A DNA stretch of 64,000 bases, taken from NCBI RefSeq assembly GCF_001592125.1, contig NZ_BCWI01000007.1:62001-126000 (forward strand), given 5' to 3'. This stretch comes from Microbacterium hominis NBRC 15708. GTDB lineage: Bacteria > Actinomycetota > Actinomycetes > Actinomycetales > Microbacteriaceae. The notes below the pieces were generated by a model. The model worked only from the letters and a program-made list of their open reading frames with translations. It searched no databases and was not told the DNA's origin. Position numbers and translations under genes: made by a program. Every line of letters begins with the position of its first letter. The first letter of the stretch is position 1. Below are positions 9,303-18,519 of this stretch, piece by piece.

Positions 9303-9710
9303 ATGAGCGTCTCCCGCCGCATCCCGATGGTCGCCGTCGTCGTCGCCGTCCTGGTCGCCCTCACCGCATGCGCCTCGGGCGGGGGCGCGGGCACTCCCAC
9401 CCCGTCGGGCGACGGGACCGCCGTGATCGCGCCCGTGACGATGAGCGCGAACGACCTCCAGGGCGCCACCGTCGATCTCGTCGTCGGCCAGAGCCTCAAC
9501 ATCCTCACCGGCGACCTCGCGGGCGACAGCTACACCGCGACGGTGTCGGACGAGCGGGTGGCCGAGTTCGTCCCCGGTGGCACGAAGGGGGATGCCGAGT
9601 TCAATCCCGGTGTCCGCGCGCTCGCGGTCGGCGAGGCGACCGTCGTCCTCGCGAACGCGGACGGCGGCATCCAGGATGTGACCTTCACCGTCGACGTGAC
9701 CGCCGGCTGA
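9303..9710 (+). CDS. Small secreted lipoprotein of unknown function
   Basis: This 135-residue protein has a typical lipoprotein signal peptide: Arg at 5-6, a Val/Ala-rich core, and the lipobox LTAC with Cys at about 22. The mature part starts Gly/Ser/Thr-rich and then reads like a small beta-sandwich (ATVDLVVGQSLNILTGD ... FTVDVTAG), a layout seen in periplasmic or cell-wall-side Ig-like domains. I do not recognise a named family. It is divergent from the response regulator, with an 82-bp shared upstream region, and convergent with the GAF-LuxR gene, so it stands alone in transcription. Confidence 0.75.
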   Translation: MSVSRRIPMVAVVVAVLVALTACASGGGAGTPTPSGDGTAVIAPVTMSANDLQGATVDLVVGQSLNILTGDLAGDSYTATVSDERVAEFVPGGTKGDAEFNPGVRALAVGEATVVLANADGGIQDVTFTVDVTAG

Positions 9711-9747
9711 TCACCCGCGCGAGGCGGCCTCGCCGGGGCGGGCGTCG

Positions 9748-10596
9748 TCAGGGGAGCAATCCCGCGCGGCGCGCCCGGGCCACCGCGGCGTGGCGGGTGC
9801 CGGCGTCGAGCTTGGACATCGCCGCCTGCAGGTACGACTTGACGGTCCCCTCGCGCAGGCCGAGCGCGAGGGCGATCTCGGCGTTGGTCTGGCCGAGCGC
9901 GGCGCACGACAGCACGTCGATCTCGCGCGGCGACAGCCGGACGTCGAGCGTCTCGACGGCGGTCCCGTCTTCGCGGGTCAGCGCGGCCAGGCGGCGCTCC
10001 ACCTCGCCGAGTCGTCGGCGGATACCCGCATCCGCGACGTCGGCGGCGATGCCGCGCAGCTGCGCGTAGGCGTCGCGAAGCTCCTCCCGGGCGGCGACGT
10101 CGACCCCGGTCGCGGGGGAGGTCGTGAGGGCCAGGCGCCGGCCCACTTCGTCGCGCACGCGCAGCTCGGTCGCCAGATCCGTTGCGACCTGGAGCGCGGT
10201 CCGCGCCGTCGACTCGCCGAACGGCGCCGGCGACCACGAGCCGCAGTACAGCACGCCGCGCGCGCGGCCCGAGACGACGACCGGCACCGCGAACAGGGTC
10301 GAGATGCCCTCCCCGAGGATGGCGCGGTCGTAGTCGTGGGTGATGTTGCGCGACGACCGGTAGTCCAGCGCGAGACGCGGGCGTCGCTCGACGAGGGCGC
10401 GTCCGCCGAGGCCGCGTGTGGCCTGCACGACGAGACCGGACAGATGCGGCGTGCGATTGCCGACCACCGAGGTCACCTCGACCGCGTTGGCGCGTTCGAA
10501 GCCGCCGAAGGCGACCGGAAGGCCGGTGCGGGTGGCGAGCTCGCCGACCGCTTGGGCGAGCAGATCGTCGTCGGTGGCGAGCGGCGTCACAGCCAT
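9748..10596 (-). CDS. GAF-domain LuxR-family transcriptional regulator
   Basis: The N-terminal 150 residues fit a GAF-type sensor fold (LGGRALVERRPRLALDYRSS ... GISTLFAVPVVVSGRARGVLYCG), which is characteristic of this actinobacterial regulator group. A short coiled segment follows, then a LuxR-type HTH at about 222-275 (LSPREIDVLSCAALGQTNAEIALALGLREGTVKSYL). There is no receiver domain, so it is not a two-component partner. Relatives often control degradation of aromatic or aliphatic acids, but no target gene is adjacent here and the ligand cannot be inferred. Confidence 0.85.
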   Translation of the reverse strand: MAVTPLATDDDLLAQAVGELATRTGLPVAFGGFERANAVEVTSVVGNRTPHLSGLVVQATRGLGGRALVERRPRLALDYRSSRNITHDYDRAILGEGISTLFAVPVVVSGRARGVLYCGSWSPAPFGESTARTALQVATDLATELRVRDEVGRRLALTTSPATGVDVAAREELRDAYAQLRGIAADVADAGIRRRLGEVERRLAALTREDGTAVETLDVRLSPREIDVLSCAALGQTNAEIALALGLREGTVKSYLQAAMSKLDAGTRHAAVARARRAGLLP

Positions 10597-10707
10597 CTCG
10601 CCTCCCTCATTTCGGGGGTGACGGCCGCGTCACCCGTGCCGACGACGATACCACCGGCCTCCCGCGGGACGGCGAGCGGGCCCCGCCGGGAAGGCGCCGC
10701 GACCGGC

Positions 10708-11265
10708 CTACACGGTCGCGGCGCCGTCGATCGACGTGGGCGGGACCGCACCGACGCGGGCTTCGAGATCGAGCAGGAAGCGCTTGCGTTCGGGATGCCC
10801 GCCGTACTCGCCGATCGAGCCGTCGGCGCGCACGACGCGGTGCGCCGGCACGACGATCGAGATCGGCGTGCGCGCGCACGCCGACCCCGCGGCACGGTGC
10901 GCGCCGGGAGACCCCGCCCGCACCGCGACCTCGCCGTACGACGCGGTCTCCGCATAGGGGATCTCGCAGATCGCCTCGAGTGCGCGTCGGGCGAAGCCGT
11001 CGACGGTGCCGAGGTCGATCGGCAGCGCGAACGTGCGACGGTGGCCGGCGAAGTACTCGTCGAGCTGGTCGACGACGTCCGCGGCGGGGCCGTCGTCCGG
11101 TACCGGAACGGCACCGAGCCGGGCGCTGATCTCCTCCAGATGTCGTTCGAGCTGGCCGGGCGACCCCTCGATGACGTCGAGGAAGGTGAGGCCCCCATCG
11201 GCGACGACGATGAGGGCCTCGCCGATCGGTGTCGGGTGCACCGAGAATGCGGGAGTCGAGGTCAT
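10708..11265 (-). CDS. Alkyltransferase-like DNA-binding protein (Ogt fold, Cys replaced by Ala)
   Basis: The 185 residues cover both halves of an Ogt/MGMT protein: an N-terminal RNase-H-like domain (1-85) and the C-terminal DNA-binding/active-site domain (86-175). The usual active-site PCHRV reads PAHRV, with Ala141 encoded by GCG at 10843-10845. Without the acceptor Cys it cannot carry out suicidal alkyl transfer. The rest of the pocket (Arg124 region, IGEYGGHPERKRFLL) is kept. Alkyltransferase-like proteins with Trp or Ala at this position bind O6-alkylguanine and hand it to nucleotide excision repair. Most known ones are about 100 residues, so the retained N-domain is unusual. Confidence 0.85.
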   Translation of the reverse strand: MTSTPAFSVHPTPIGEALIVVADGGLTFLDVIEGSPGQLERHLEEISARLGAVPVPDDGPAADVVDQLDEYFAGHRRTFALPIDLGTVDGFARRALEAICEIPYAETASYGEVAVRAGSPGAHRAAGSACARTPISIVVPAHRVVRADGSIGEYGGHPERKRFLLDLEARVGAVPPTSIDGAATV

Positions 11266-11463
11266 GCGTCCATGATGGCGTCGGCCGCGGACGCGAGAGC
11301 CCCTTCCCCCGTCGGCGGTGGACACTCCGGAGGTCTCCGGGTGTGGGGAGGAGGCGATGGTCCGCCCGCATCCGGCATTCTCATCCGCCACATCCGCCCC
11401 AATACCGGCAAAACCCGCCGCGCCAACCGGGAACGCCGTGATCGGGACTTTAAGGTGTCGAGT

Positions 11464-14400
11464 GTGTGGAGAGCAGACGATGGCGCCGTGCGAGGCGTGG
11501 ACGACGCCGACCACGGGTACGCCGTGACCCCCGCCGACCTCGACCTGTCGGAGCCGGGCGTCGTCGTGGCGCACGTCGCGGCCGGCGAACGCGCACGGCT
11601 GCGCGAGGAGTCGGGCTGGCTGGGCGGGCGCTCGACGCTCCTGCACTACACGGATGCCGGTGATGCCGGCATCGACATCACGAAAGCGCATCCCGGGAGC
11701 CTGCCGCAGTTCATCACCGGCCGCTCCACGCTGCTGTCCAACCTCTTCCGCGACGAGGTCGCGCTGCGCACCGCACGCCTGGCCGCGGAGCGCATCGCCG
11801 CCAAGGACGTCGAGCTGCGCACGACGCGCGGACTGGACACGGTGCATCTCGCCGTCGGCGTCGCGGCCTGGCGGATCGGCGGCGTCGCCTACGCGGCGCC
11901 CGTGCTGCTGCGCCCCCTCGCCATCCGCCGACACCATGCCGACTTCGATCTCAAACTGCACGGCGCCTTCACGATCAACCCCGAGCTCGTCGTCGCGGCA
12001 CGCACGCATTTCGGCATCGTCATCGACGGTCGCGCGCTCGCGGAACTCGCCTACGACGCGGGCGTCTTCAAGCCGCAGCCGGTGATCGACCACCTGCGGG
12101 CGCTCACCGCCCACGTCGACACGTTCACGGTGCAGCCGCGTCTGGTGGTCTCGACCTTCGCCGACGTCTCCTCCCCGATGGGCCGCGACGCCGAGACCCT
12201 CGACCACCCGATCCTGAACGCCCTGGCCGGCCACGAGTCCGATCGGGAGGATCTCACGATCGTGCGGACCCCGCCGCCGAGCGTGAGCTCCGACGAGCGT
12301 CCGCCCGCCGCCGACCGCCTGCTCCTCGACGCCGACGCGGAGCAGGAGGCCGTACTGGCGCGCATCGTCGCGGGCCAGTCGCTCGCCGTCCACACCCTGC
12401 CCGGCACGGGCGGCACCCAGACCGTCATCAACGCCGTCGGCGAGCTCGTCCGCGCGGGAAAGCGCGTGCTGGTGGTCAGCGCACGGCGTTCCACGCTCGA
12501 GGGCGTGCGGCACCGCCTCGGCGGCATCGGGCTTCCCGGGCTCGCCGTCTCACCCCGCCACCTGCACCGCGACCTGATCCGCGCGATCACCCGCAACGAG
12601 AAGGCCGAACAGCCCAAGGTGGCCGACGTCGACGACGCCCTCGTGCGGCTGCGCACCGTGCTGCGCGACTATCGCGACGCGCTCACGCAGCGGCATCCGC
12701 GGGTCGAGGTCTCGCCGCTCGAGGCGCTGCGCACCCTGACCACGATCGCGGCGATGACGCCGCAGCCGTCGGCATCCACCCGTTTCGACCTCGCCACGCT
12801 GCAGTCGCTCGGCACCCGCCGCGCCGAAGCCGCGCAGGCGCTGGCGACCGCCGCCCGCCTCGGCGAGTTCCGCTTCGGCCCCGACGACTCGCCGTGGTAC
12901 GGGGTCGCGTTCGCGTCCACCCAGGAGGCCCGCGACGCCCACGCGCTCGCCGGACGCCTTCACCGCAGCGACGTCCCGGCGATGCTCGAGCGCGGCTACG
13001 AGCTCATCGCCCAGACGCGCATGCGTCCGTTCTCGACGCTCGCCGAACTGGGCAGCTACGTCCAGTTGCTGCAGGGCATCCGCGCGTCTCTCGACCGTTT
13101 CAGCATGACGGTGTTCGAACGCCCGCTCGGAGAGCTCATCCAGGCGCACGCCCCGCGTCGTGACGCGCCCGCCATGACCTCGCCGCAGCGCCGCCGGTTG
13201 AAGAACCTCTCCCGCGAGTACGTGCGACCCGGCATGCACATCACCGACATGCACGAGTCGCTCGTGCGGGTGCAGCAGCAGCGCACGCAGTGGCAGCAGC
13301 TCGTCGACCCGGGTGTCATGCCCGAGATCCCCCTGGGGCTGGACGACGTCGCGATGGCGTGGCAGCGGGTGTCGGCCGACCTCGCCGCGCTCGACCGCGC
13401 CCTCGGGCGCACCGAGCCGCTGTCGTCGCTTCCCATCCCGTACCTCCTGCGGACCCTCGCTGGTCTCGCCGCCCGCTCCGACGTCTTCGACAATCTGGTC
13501 GAGCGCGCGACGCTGCGCGGTGAGCTGGCCGAGATGGGGCTGGAAGACCTCCTCACCGAGCTGTCGGTGCGCCACGTGCCGGAAGAGCACGTCGCCGCGG
13601 AGTTCGAGTTCGCCTGGTGGCAGTCGGCGCTGGAGGCGATGCTGCGCTCGGATCGCGCACTGCTCGGCGCCAACACCTCGGTCGTCGACCGTCTGGAGCG
13701 CGACTACCGTCTCGTCGACGAGGCGCACGCCGCCTCGGCCGGACCGCTGCTGGCGGCAGAGCTGGCGACCACCTGGAAGATCGCGGTCGTCGATGAGGCC
13801 GGCGAGGCCGCGGCGCTCAAGCAGGTGCTGCGCGGCCCGGGAGCGACCGCGGCGGAGCTCGTCGCCGCGGCGCCGGCTCTCGTGCGCACGCTGGCGCCGG
13901 TCTGGCTCGCATCCCCGTACGAGGTGCCGGCGATCCCCGAGACGCCCCTGTTCGACGTGGTCGTCATCGCGGATGCCGCGGCCCTGTGCCTGGCCGAGGC
14001 GGCCCCGGCGCTGCGGCGTGCGCGTCAGGTCGTCGTGTTCGGCGACCCGGTCACCCAGCGCCCGACGCCGTTCCGGGTCGGGGCGGGCCACCCGACGCCC
14101 GACGACGAGCCCGAGGTGCCGTTCGACCACGTGAGCGTCTTCGAGCGGCTGTCCGAGCTCGTGCCGGTCGAGACCCTCACGCGCAGCTACCGCGCGGGCG
14201 GCGAAGACCTGGCAGAGCTCGTCAACGGCGCGTTCTACGGGGGCCGGCTCGTCTCGTTCCCCTGGGCGGGCTCGTACCTGGGACGCGGAAGCCTCAGCGT
14301 CGACTACGTCGAGGGCGGCACCGGCACCCCCGATCCGATCACGGGCGCCGTCGAGAGCCCCGACGCCGAAGTCGCGCGGGTCGTCACCCTCGTCGTCGAG

Positions 14401-15180
14401 CATGCGGTCAACCGGCCCACCGAGACGCTCATGGTCGTCACCGCGTCGGTGCGCCACGCCGAGCGCGTGCGCGCGGCCGTCGCCGCGGCGTTCGCGGGTC
14501 GCTCGGATGTCGCCGAGTTCGTCGGCCGTGACACGGCCGAGCCGTTCGCCGTGCTGGGCCTGGAGGAATCGGTCGCCGAGAGCCGCGACCGTGTCGTGTT
14601 CTCCCTCGGCTTCGGACTGACCAAGCACGGGCGCGTCCTCAGCGACTTCGGCGACCTCTCCGGGGCGGACGGGGAGCGTCTGCTCACCGTCGGCATGACA
14701 CGGGCGCGCCGCTCGATGGTGATCGTCTCCTCGATCCGCCCGTCGGCGTTCGACGAGGGACGGCTGGAGTCCGGCGCGGCGATGCTGATGTCGATCCTCG
14801 GCGGCATCGCGGCACGGGCGCGGGAGTCGCGTCTGGAAGACCTCGCCGACCCCCTCACGCTGACGTTGGCCGGTGAGCTTCGCGCCCTGGGCATCGCCGT
14901 CGACGTCGACTACCGCGGACTGCTGCCGCTCGTCGCGCAGCACCGCGGCAAGGCCGTCGTCGTGGAGAGCGATTCCGACAGCATCGGCGAGACCCTGCGC
15001 GAGAGCCTGCGGCTGCGGCCCCAGGTGCTGCGGCGTCTCGGCTGGCACTACGTCCGCGTGCACGCGTTCGACCTCTACAGCGATCCCGCCGGCGTGGCGG
15101 CACGGATCGCGGCGATCCTGGGTGCATCGCCCGAGACGCCGAAGGCCGAGACGGCGACCCAGCCGCTCGACCTGCGCTGA
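11464..15180 (+). CDS. Large SF1-helicase-like protein with degenerate Walker A and C-terminal nuclease-like domain
   Basis: The product is 1238 residues from GTG 11464, which follows AAGGTG at a good distance. Residues 312-320 read LPGTGGTQT where DNA2/UvrD-like proteins have GPPGTGKT, so the catalytic Lys is Gly. Later SF1 motifs remain: a DVVVIADAAAL segment at the Walker B position, GDPVTQRPTPF, LTRSYRAGG and VGMTRARRSMVIVSS. The last 100 residues resemble the Vsr/MTES_1575 type of restriction-endonuclease-like domain (VVVESDSDS ... RPQVLRRLGWHYVRVHAFDLYSDP). I infer a nucleic-acid remodelling or repair role, with ATP hydrolysis doubtful. A 63-codon gene follows after 5 bp. Confidence 0.82.
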   Translation: MWRADDGAVRGVDDADHGYAVTPADLDLSEPGVVVAHVAAGERARLREESGWLGGRSTLLHYTDAGDAGIDITKAHPGSLPQFITGRSTLLSNLFRDEVALRTARLAAERIAAKDVELRTTRGLDTVHLAVGVAAWRIGGVAYAAPVLLRPLAIRRHHADFDLKLHGAFTINPELVVAARTHFGIVIDGRALAELAYDAGVFKPQPVIDHLRALTAHVDTFTVQPRLVVSTFADVSSPMGRDAETLDHPILNALAGHESDREDLTIVRTPPPSVSSDERPPAADRLLLDADAEQEAVLARIVAGQSLAVHTLPGTGGTQTVINAVGELVRAGKRVLVVSARRSTLEGVRHRLGGIGLPGLAVSPRHLHRDLIRAITRNEKAEQPKVADVDDALVRLRTVLRDYRDALTQRHPRVEVSPLEALRTLTTIAAMTPQPSASTRFDLATLQSLGTRRAEAAQALATAARLGEFRFGPDDSPWYGVAFASTQEARDAHALAGRLHRSDVPAMLERGYELIAQTRMRPFSTLAELGSYVQLLQGIRASLDRFSMTVFERPLGELIQAHAPRRDAPAMTSPQRRRLKNLSREYVRPGMHITDMHESLVRVQQQRTQWQQLVDPGVMPEIPLGLDDVAMAWQRVSADLAALDRALGRTEPLSSLPIPYLLRTLAGLAARSDVFDNLVERATLRGELAEMGLEDLLTELSVRHVPEEHVAAEFEFAWWQSALEAMLRSDRALLGANTSVVDRLERDYRLVDEAHAASAGPLLAAELATTWKIAVVDEAGEAAALKQVLRGPGATAAELVAAAPALVRTLAPVWLASPYEVPAIPETPLFDVVVIADAAALCLAEAAPALRRARQVVVFGDPVTQRPTPFRVGAGHPTPDDEPEVPFDHVSVFERLSELVPVETLTRSYRAGGEDLAELVNGAFYGGRLVSFPWAGSYLGRGSLSVDYVEGGTGTPDPITGAVESPDAEVARVVTLVVEHAVNRPTETLMVVTASVRHAERVRAAVAAAFAGRSDVAEFVGRDTAEPFAVLGLEESVAESRDRVVFSLGFGLTKHGRVLSDFGDLSGADGERLLTVGMTRARRSMVIVSSIRPSAFDEGRLESGAAMLMSILGGIAARARESRLEDLADPLTLTLAGELRALGIAVDVDYRGLLPLVAQHRGKAVVVESDSDSIGETLRESLRLRPQVLRRLGWHYVRVHAFDLYSDPAGVAARIAAILGASPETPKAETATQPLDLR

Positions 15181-15185
15181 CGGCG

Positions 15186-15377
15186 ATGTCGGACGCCGAT
15201 CGTCAGCGCGTCGAGCGCGTTCCCGGCTCGCGGCGCGCGCGGCTCACGCCGGCACCCGGCACCGACCCATCGCCGGAGCTGCCCGCGCAAGCGCCCGACG
15301 CCCCGCAGCCGACGGGCGGCGGGGCGTCGGGGCCGAACGACGATCGGATGCGGCGGGACGTCCCGCCGCACTACTGA
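15186..15377 (+). CDS. Small hydrophilic protein of unknown function
   Basis: This is a 63-residue, Pro/Arg-rich, probably disordered polypeptide ending in GPNDDRMRRDVPPHY. It begins 5 bp after the helicase-like gene and so is likely co-transcribed. I recall short actinobacterial proteins with a similar DDR-x-DxPPHY/W ending, which favours a real gene, but no function is known to me. Its stop codon overlaps the beginning of the intergenic repeat region. Confidence 0.6.
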   Translation: MSDADRQRVERVPGSRRARLTPAPGTDPSPELPAQAPDAPQPTGGGASGPNDDRMRRDVPPHY

Positions 15378-15396
15378 GGGCGTTTCGACTCGCTCC

Positions 15397-15455
15397 GCTC
15401 GCTCAACGACCGGGGGTGCGACGGGTGCTCGCTCAACGACCGGGGGTGCGACGGG
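15397..15455. repeat. 29-bp direct repeat, two copies
   Basis: Copies at 15397-15425 and 15427-15455 are identical and separated by one base (30-bp period). They belong to an intergenic motif that reads CGTTTCGACTCGCTCCGCTC just upstream and then CGCTCAACGACCGGGGG. I recall motifs of this kind scattered between genes in Microbacteriaceae. The repeat lies between convergent genes and abuts the mscL stop codon. Confidence 0.8.
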
Positions 15456-15459
15456 CGCG

Positions 15460-15873
15460 TCAGCGCTGTGCGGCGTTCTTCTCCAGGAGGTCGCGGATCT
15501 GGATCAGGAGCTCCTGCTCGGTGGGCAGCTTCGACTCCGGCTCCTCCGCGACGCCGGCCTTGGCGGCCTGCCGCTCCTTGAAGTGGTTCATCGGCAACAC
15601 GAAGGCGAAGTAGACGACGACGGCGACGGCGAGGAAGCTGATGACCGCCGAGATGAGGGTGCCGATCGGGAAGATCACCTCGCCGTAGAGCCCGTTGACG
15701 GGGATGCCGATGTTGCCGTTGGCATCCGCCTTCCAGAAGAGCGCGATCAGGGGGTTGATGATGGCTTCCACCACCGCATTGACGAGCGCGGTGAAGGCCG
15801 CGCCGATGACGACAGCGACGGCGAGGTCGATGACGTTGCCGCGCATGATGAAGTCTTTGAAGCCCTTGATCAC
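15460..15873 (-). CDS. mscL: Large-conductance mechanosensitive channel MscL
   Basis: The product is 137 residues from GTG 15873, preceded by GGAGG; longer starts add unrelated sequence. The N-terminus VIKGFKDFIMRGNVIDLAVAVVIGAAF is the MscL amphipathic helix and TM1 with the pore-lining GxxxxDLAVAVVIGAAF motif. A periplasmic loop, TM2 (LISAVISFLAVAVVVYFAFV) and a charged C-terminal helix ending in QELLIQIRDLLEKN follow. The protein forms a homopentameric channel that opens under membrane tension to release solutes on osmotic downshock. The FmdB-like gene lies 29 bp upstream. Confidence 0.95.
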   Translation of the reverse strand: MIKGFKDFIMRGNVIDLAVAVVIGAAFTALVNAVVEAIINPLIALFWKADANGNIGIPVNGLYGEVIFPIGTLISAVISFLAVAVVVYFAFVLPMNHFKERQAAKAGVAEEPESKLPTEQELLIQIRDLLEKNAAQR

Positions 15874-15902
15874 GGTTCCTCCGATTCTCCGGCTCCCGCC
15901 GG

Positions 15903-16172
15903 TCACGACCCCGACGGTGCGGGCGAGGACTTCGCCTCGGACTTCGATGATGTCGAAGTCGATCCGCCGGCGCCAGGTGCCGCGCCGGAGGTGGACGCAC
16001 GCGAGTCGGTGCGGTAGAAGCCCGACCCGTTGAAGGTCACGCCGACCGAGCCGTACTGCTTGCGCAGCGCACCGCCGCATTCCGGGCAGACCGTGAGCGC
16101 CGCGTCGGCGAAGGACTGGACGGCATCGAAACGGTGGCCGCACTGGGTGCAGGCATAGGCGTAGGTGGGCAT
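15903..16172 (-). CDS. FmdB-family zinc ribbon protein
   Basis: This 89-residue protein begins MPTYAYACTQCGHRFDAVQSF, the standard FmdB opening. A second CxxC (CPECGG) completes a rubredoxin-like zinc ribbon. The tail from about residue 50 is Ser/Ala-rich and low-complexity. FmdB-type proteins are small regulatory or scaffold proteins of uncertain function. In actinobacteria this gene commonly sits between mscL and the 5-formyl-THF cyclo-ligase gene, exactly as here, which supports a conserved operon. Confidence 0.88.
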   Translation of the reverse strand: MPTYAYACTQCGHRFDAVQSFADAALTVCPECGGALRKQYGSVGVTFNGSGFYRTDSRASTSGAAPGAGGSTSTSSKSEAKSSPAPSGS

Positions 16173-16191
16173 GTGTCCTCCGGGGAACGGC

Positions 16192-16788
16192 TCAGCGTCG
16201 CGGTGCCGCGAGCGCGACGGTGCGGGTGGGGGTGACGACGCCGGTGACCGGCTGATCGTGGAGATCGCGCGGCACCTCGTCGAGGATCTCGGCGTCGAAG
16301 ACGACCGCGTAGACGGGAGGGCAGTGCTCCATCGACCCGAGGGTCTTGTCGAAGTAGCCGCGTCCCCACCCGAGTCGCATCCCCGTGCGATCGACCGCGG
16401 CGGCGGGGATGATCAGCAGGTCGACGTCGTTGACGGCGAGGGGGCTGAGCACCTCGCCGACGGGCTCGGGCATGCCGAACAGACCTTCCGCGATGTCGGC
16501 GCCCGGCTCGGCCACGACCCAGTCGAGGAGCCCGTCGGCGCGCGTGACGGGCAGCAGCACGCGGATGCCGCGCGCCACGGCATCCGCGACGAACTCGTGC
16601 GTGCCGGGCTCGGTGGGAGCGGAGAGGAAGCACGAGATCGAGCGGGCGCCGAGGCGGTCGACGAGGGCGTCCAGCTGCTGCTTGACCCCGGACGCATCGG
16701 CGGTCCGCATCGCCTCCGACCGCTGCTGACGACGCTCGCGCAGGTCGGCGCGCAGTGCGCGCTTGGCGTCGTCGATCCCGTCGGTCAT
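16192..16788 (-). CDS. 5-formyltetrahydrofolate cyclo-ligase
   Basis: The product is 198 residues, the expected length. The enzyme converts 5-formyl-THF and ATP to 5,10-methenyl-THF, salvaging folinic acid in one-carbon metabolism. The diagnostic ATP/folate-binding loop is present as GMRLGWGRGYFDKTL near residues 140-154, preceded by the DLLIIPAAAVDRTG segment. The N-terminal basic helix (KRALRADLRERRQQRS) is also typical. It is divergent from galU, with about 80 bp between the starts, and is followed by the FmdB-like gene and mscL. Confidence 0.93.
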   Translation of the reverse strand: MTDGIDDAKRALRADLRERRQQRSEAMRTADASGVKQQLDALVDRLGARSISCFLSAPTEPGTHEFVADAVARGIRVLLPVTRADGLLDWVVAEPGADIAEGLFGMPEPVGEVLSPLAVNDVDLLIIPAAAVDRTGMRLGWGRGYFDKTLGSMEHCPPVYAVVFDAEILDEVPRDLHDQPVTGVVTPTRTVALAAPRR

Positions 16789-16869
16789 GGTCCGATTGTA
16801 GGCGGCGCGGCGAGCGGGGCGCCCCGCAGACGGCACGGAAGCGTCAGCGGGCCCCGATAGGGTGTCGCC

Positions 16870-17748
<879 letters not shown>

Positions 17749-17784
17749 CGCTGCTCCCGACGCGGCGCACACGAGGGGGAGCCG

Positions 17785-18414
17785 GTGGAGTTGACGGCAC
17801 CGCGCGAGCACGGTCCGATCTCGATCCGACTCATCAAGCAGCGCGATGCCCGCGTCCTGCAGTCGGAACTGCTCGGCAACCGCGCCTGGCTGCGGCCGTG
17901 GGAGGCCACGAGCCCCGACGGCCCCGTCTCGTTCGACATGCGTCTGGGCATCCGGCGACTGCTGCAGCAGTACCGCGACGGCGGCGGCGTGCCCTTCGTC
18001 ATGGAGTACGACGGTGAGATCGCCGGTCAGCTGAATGTGTGGGGGATCGCCCGCGGCTCGCTCTCGTCGGCGACGATCGGCTACTGGGTGAGCGAGCGGT
18101 TCGCCGGGCGCGGCATCACGCCGACCGCTGTCGCGCTGGCGACGGACGTCTGCTTCCGCGAGCTCGGTCTGCATCGCATGGAGATCTGCATCCGTCCGGA
18201 GAACCGGGCGAGCCTGCGGGTCGTCGAGAAGCTCGGTTTCCGCTACGAGGGGCTGCGGCGGCGCTTCATCCACATCGCCGGCGACTGGCGCGATCACTAC
18301 GCGTTCGCCCTCGTGCGCGAAGAGGTTCCCGACGGGGTGCTCCAGCGCTGGCTGCAGGGGCGCGCGCCCCACGATGCCGCCACGATCCCTGCGCCGGATC
18401 GTCCGACGGGCTGA
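17785..18414 (+). CDS. GNAT-family N-acetyltransferase, RimJ/RimL-like
   Basis: The product is 209 residues from GTG 17785, which follows GAGGGGGA. The fold follows RimJ/RimL-type GNATs: an N-terminal SIRLIKQRDA strand, a central strand GQLNVWGI, a YWVSERFAGRGITPTAVALA acetyl-CoA loop, and RPENRASLRVVEKLGFRYEGLRR, which marks alanine/serine N-terminal acetyltransferases of ribosomal proteins or related substrates. The substrate here is unknown. It sits between galU and a membrane protein, all on the plus strand. Confidence 0.88.
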   Translation: MELTAPREHGPISIRLIKQRDARVLQSELLGNRAWLRPWEATSPDGPVSFDMRLGIRRLLQQYRDGGGVPFVMEYDGEIAGQLNVWGIARGSLSSATIGYWVSERFAGRGITPTAVALATDVCFRELGLHRMEICIRPENRASLRVVEKLGFRYEGLRRRFIHIAGDWRDHYAFALVREEVPDGVLQRWLQGRAPHDAATIPAPDRPTG

Positions 18415-18519
18415 ATCGACCTCTCGCCGCGGCGTCGAAAACCCTCAGGTTCCACATGAAGGTCAGACACGCGGTCGGATGTCGCGGCACCGGTGCCCGT
18501 CGCCCTTACCGTGGTCACC

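Noticed and set aside
9790-11463. Upstream extension of the helicase-like frame by more than 550 codons
   Set aside because: It runs antisense through the GAF-LuxR and alkyltransferase-like genes and has low-complexity sequence. The GTG at 11464 has a proper ribosome-binding site.
12550-15063. 837-codon minus-strand frame opposite the helicase-like gene
   Set aside because: Composition is Arg/Gly/Asp-rich without domains; the plus-strand gene has clear SF1 motifs and a ribosome-binding site.
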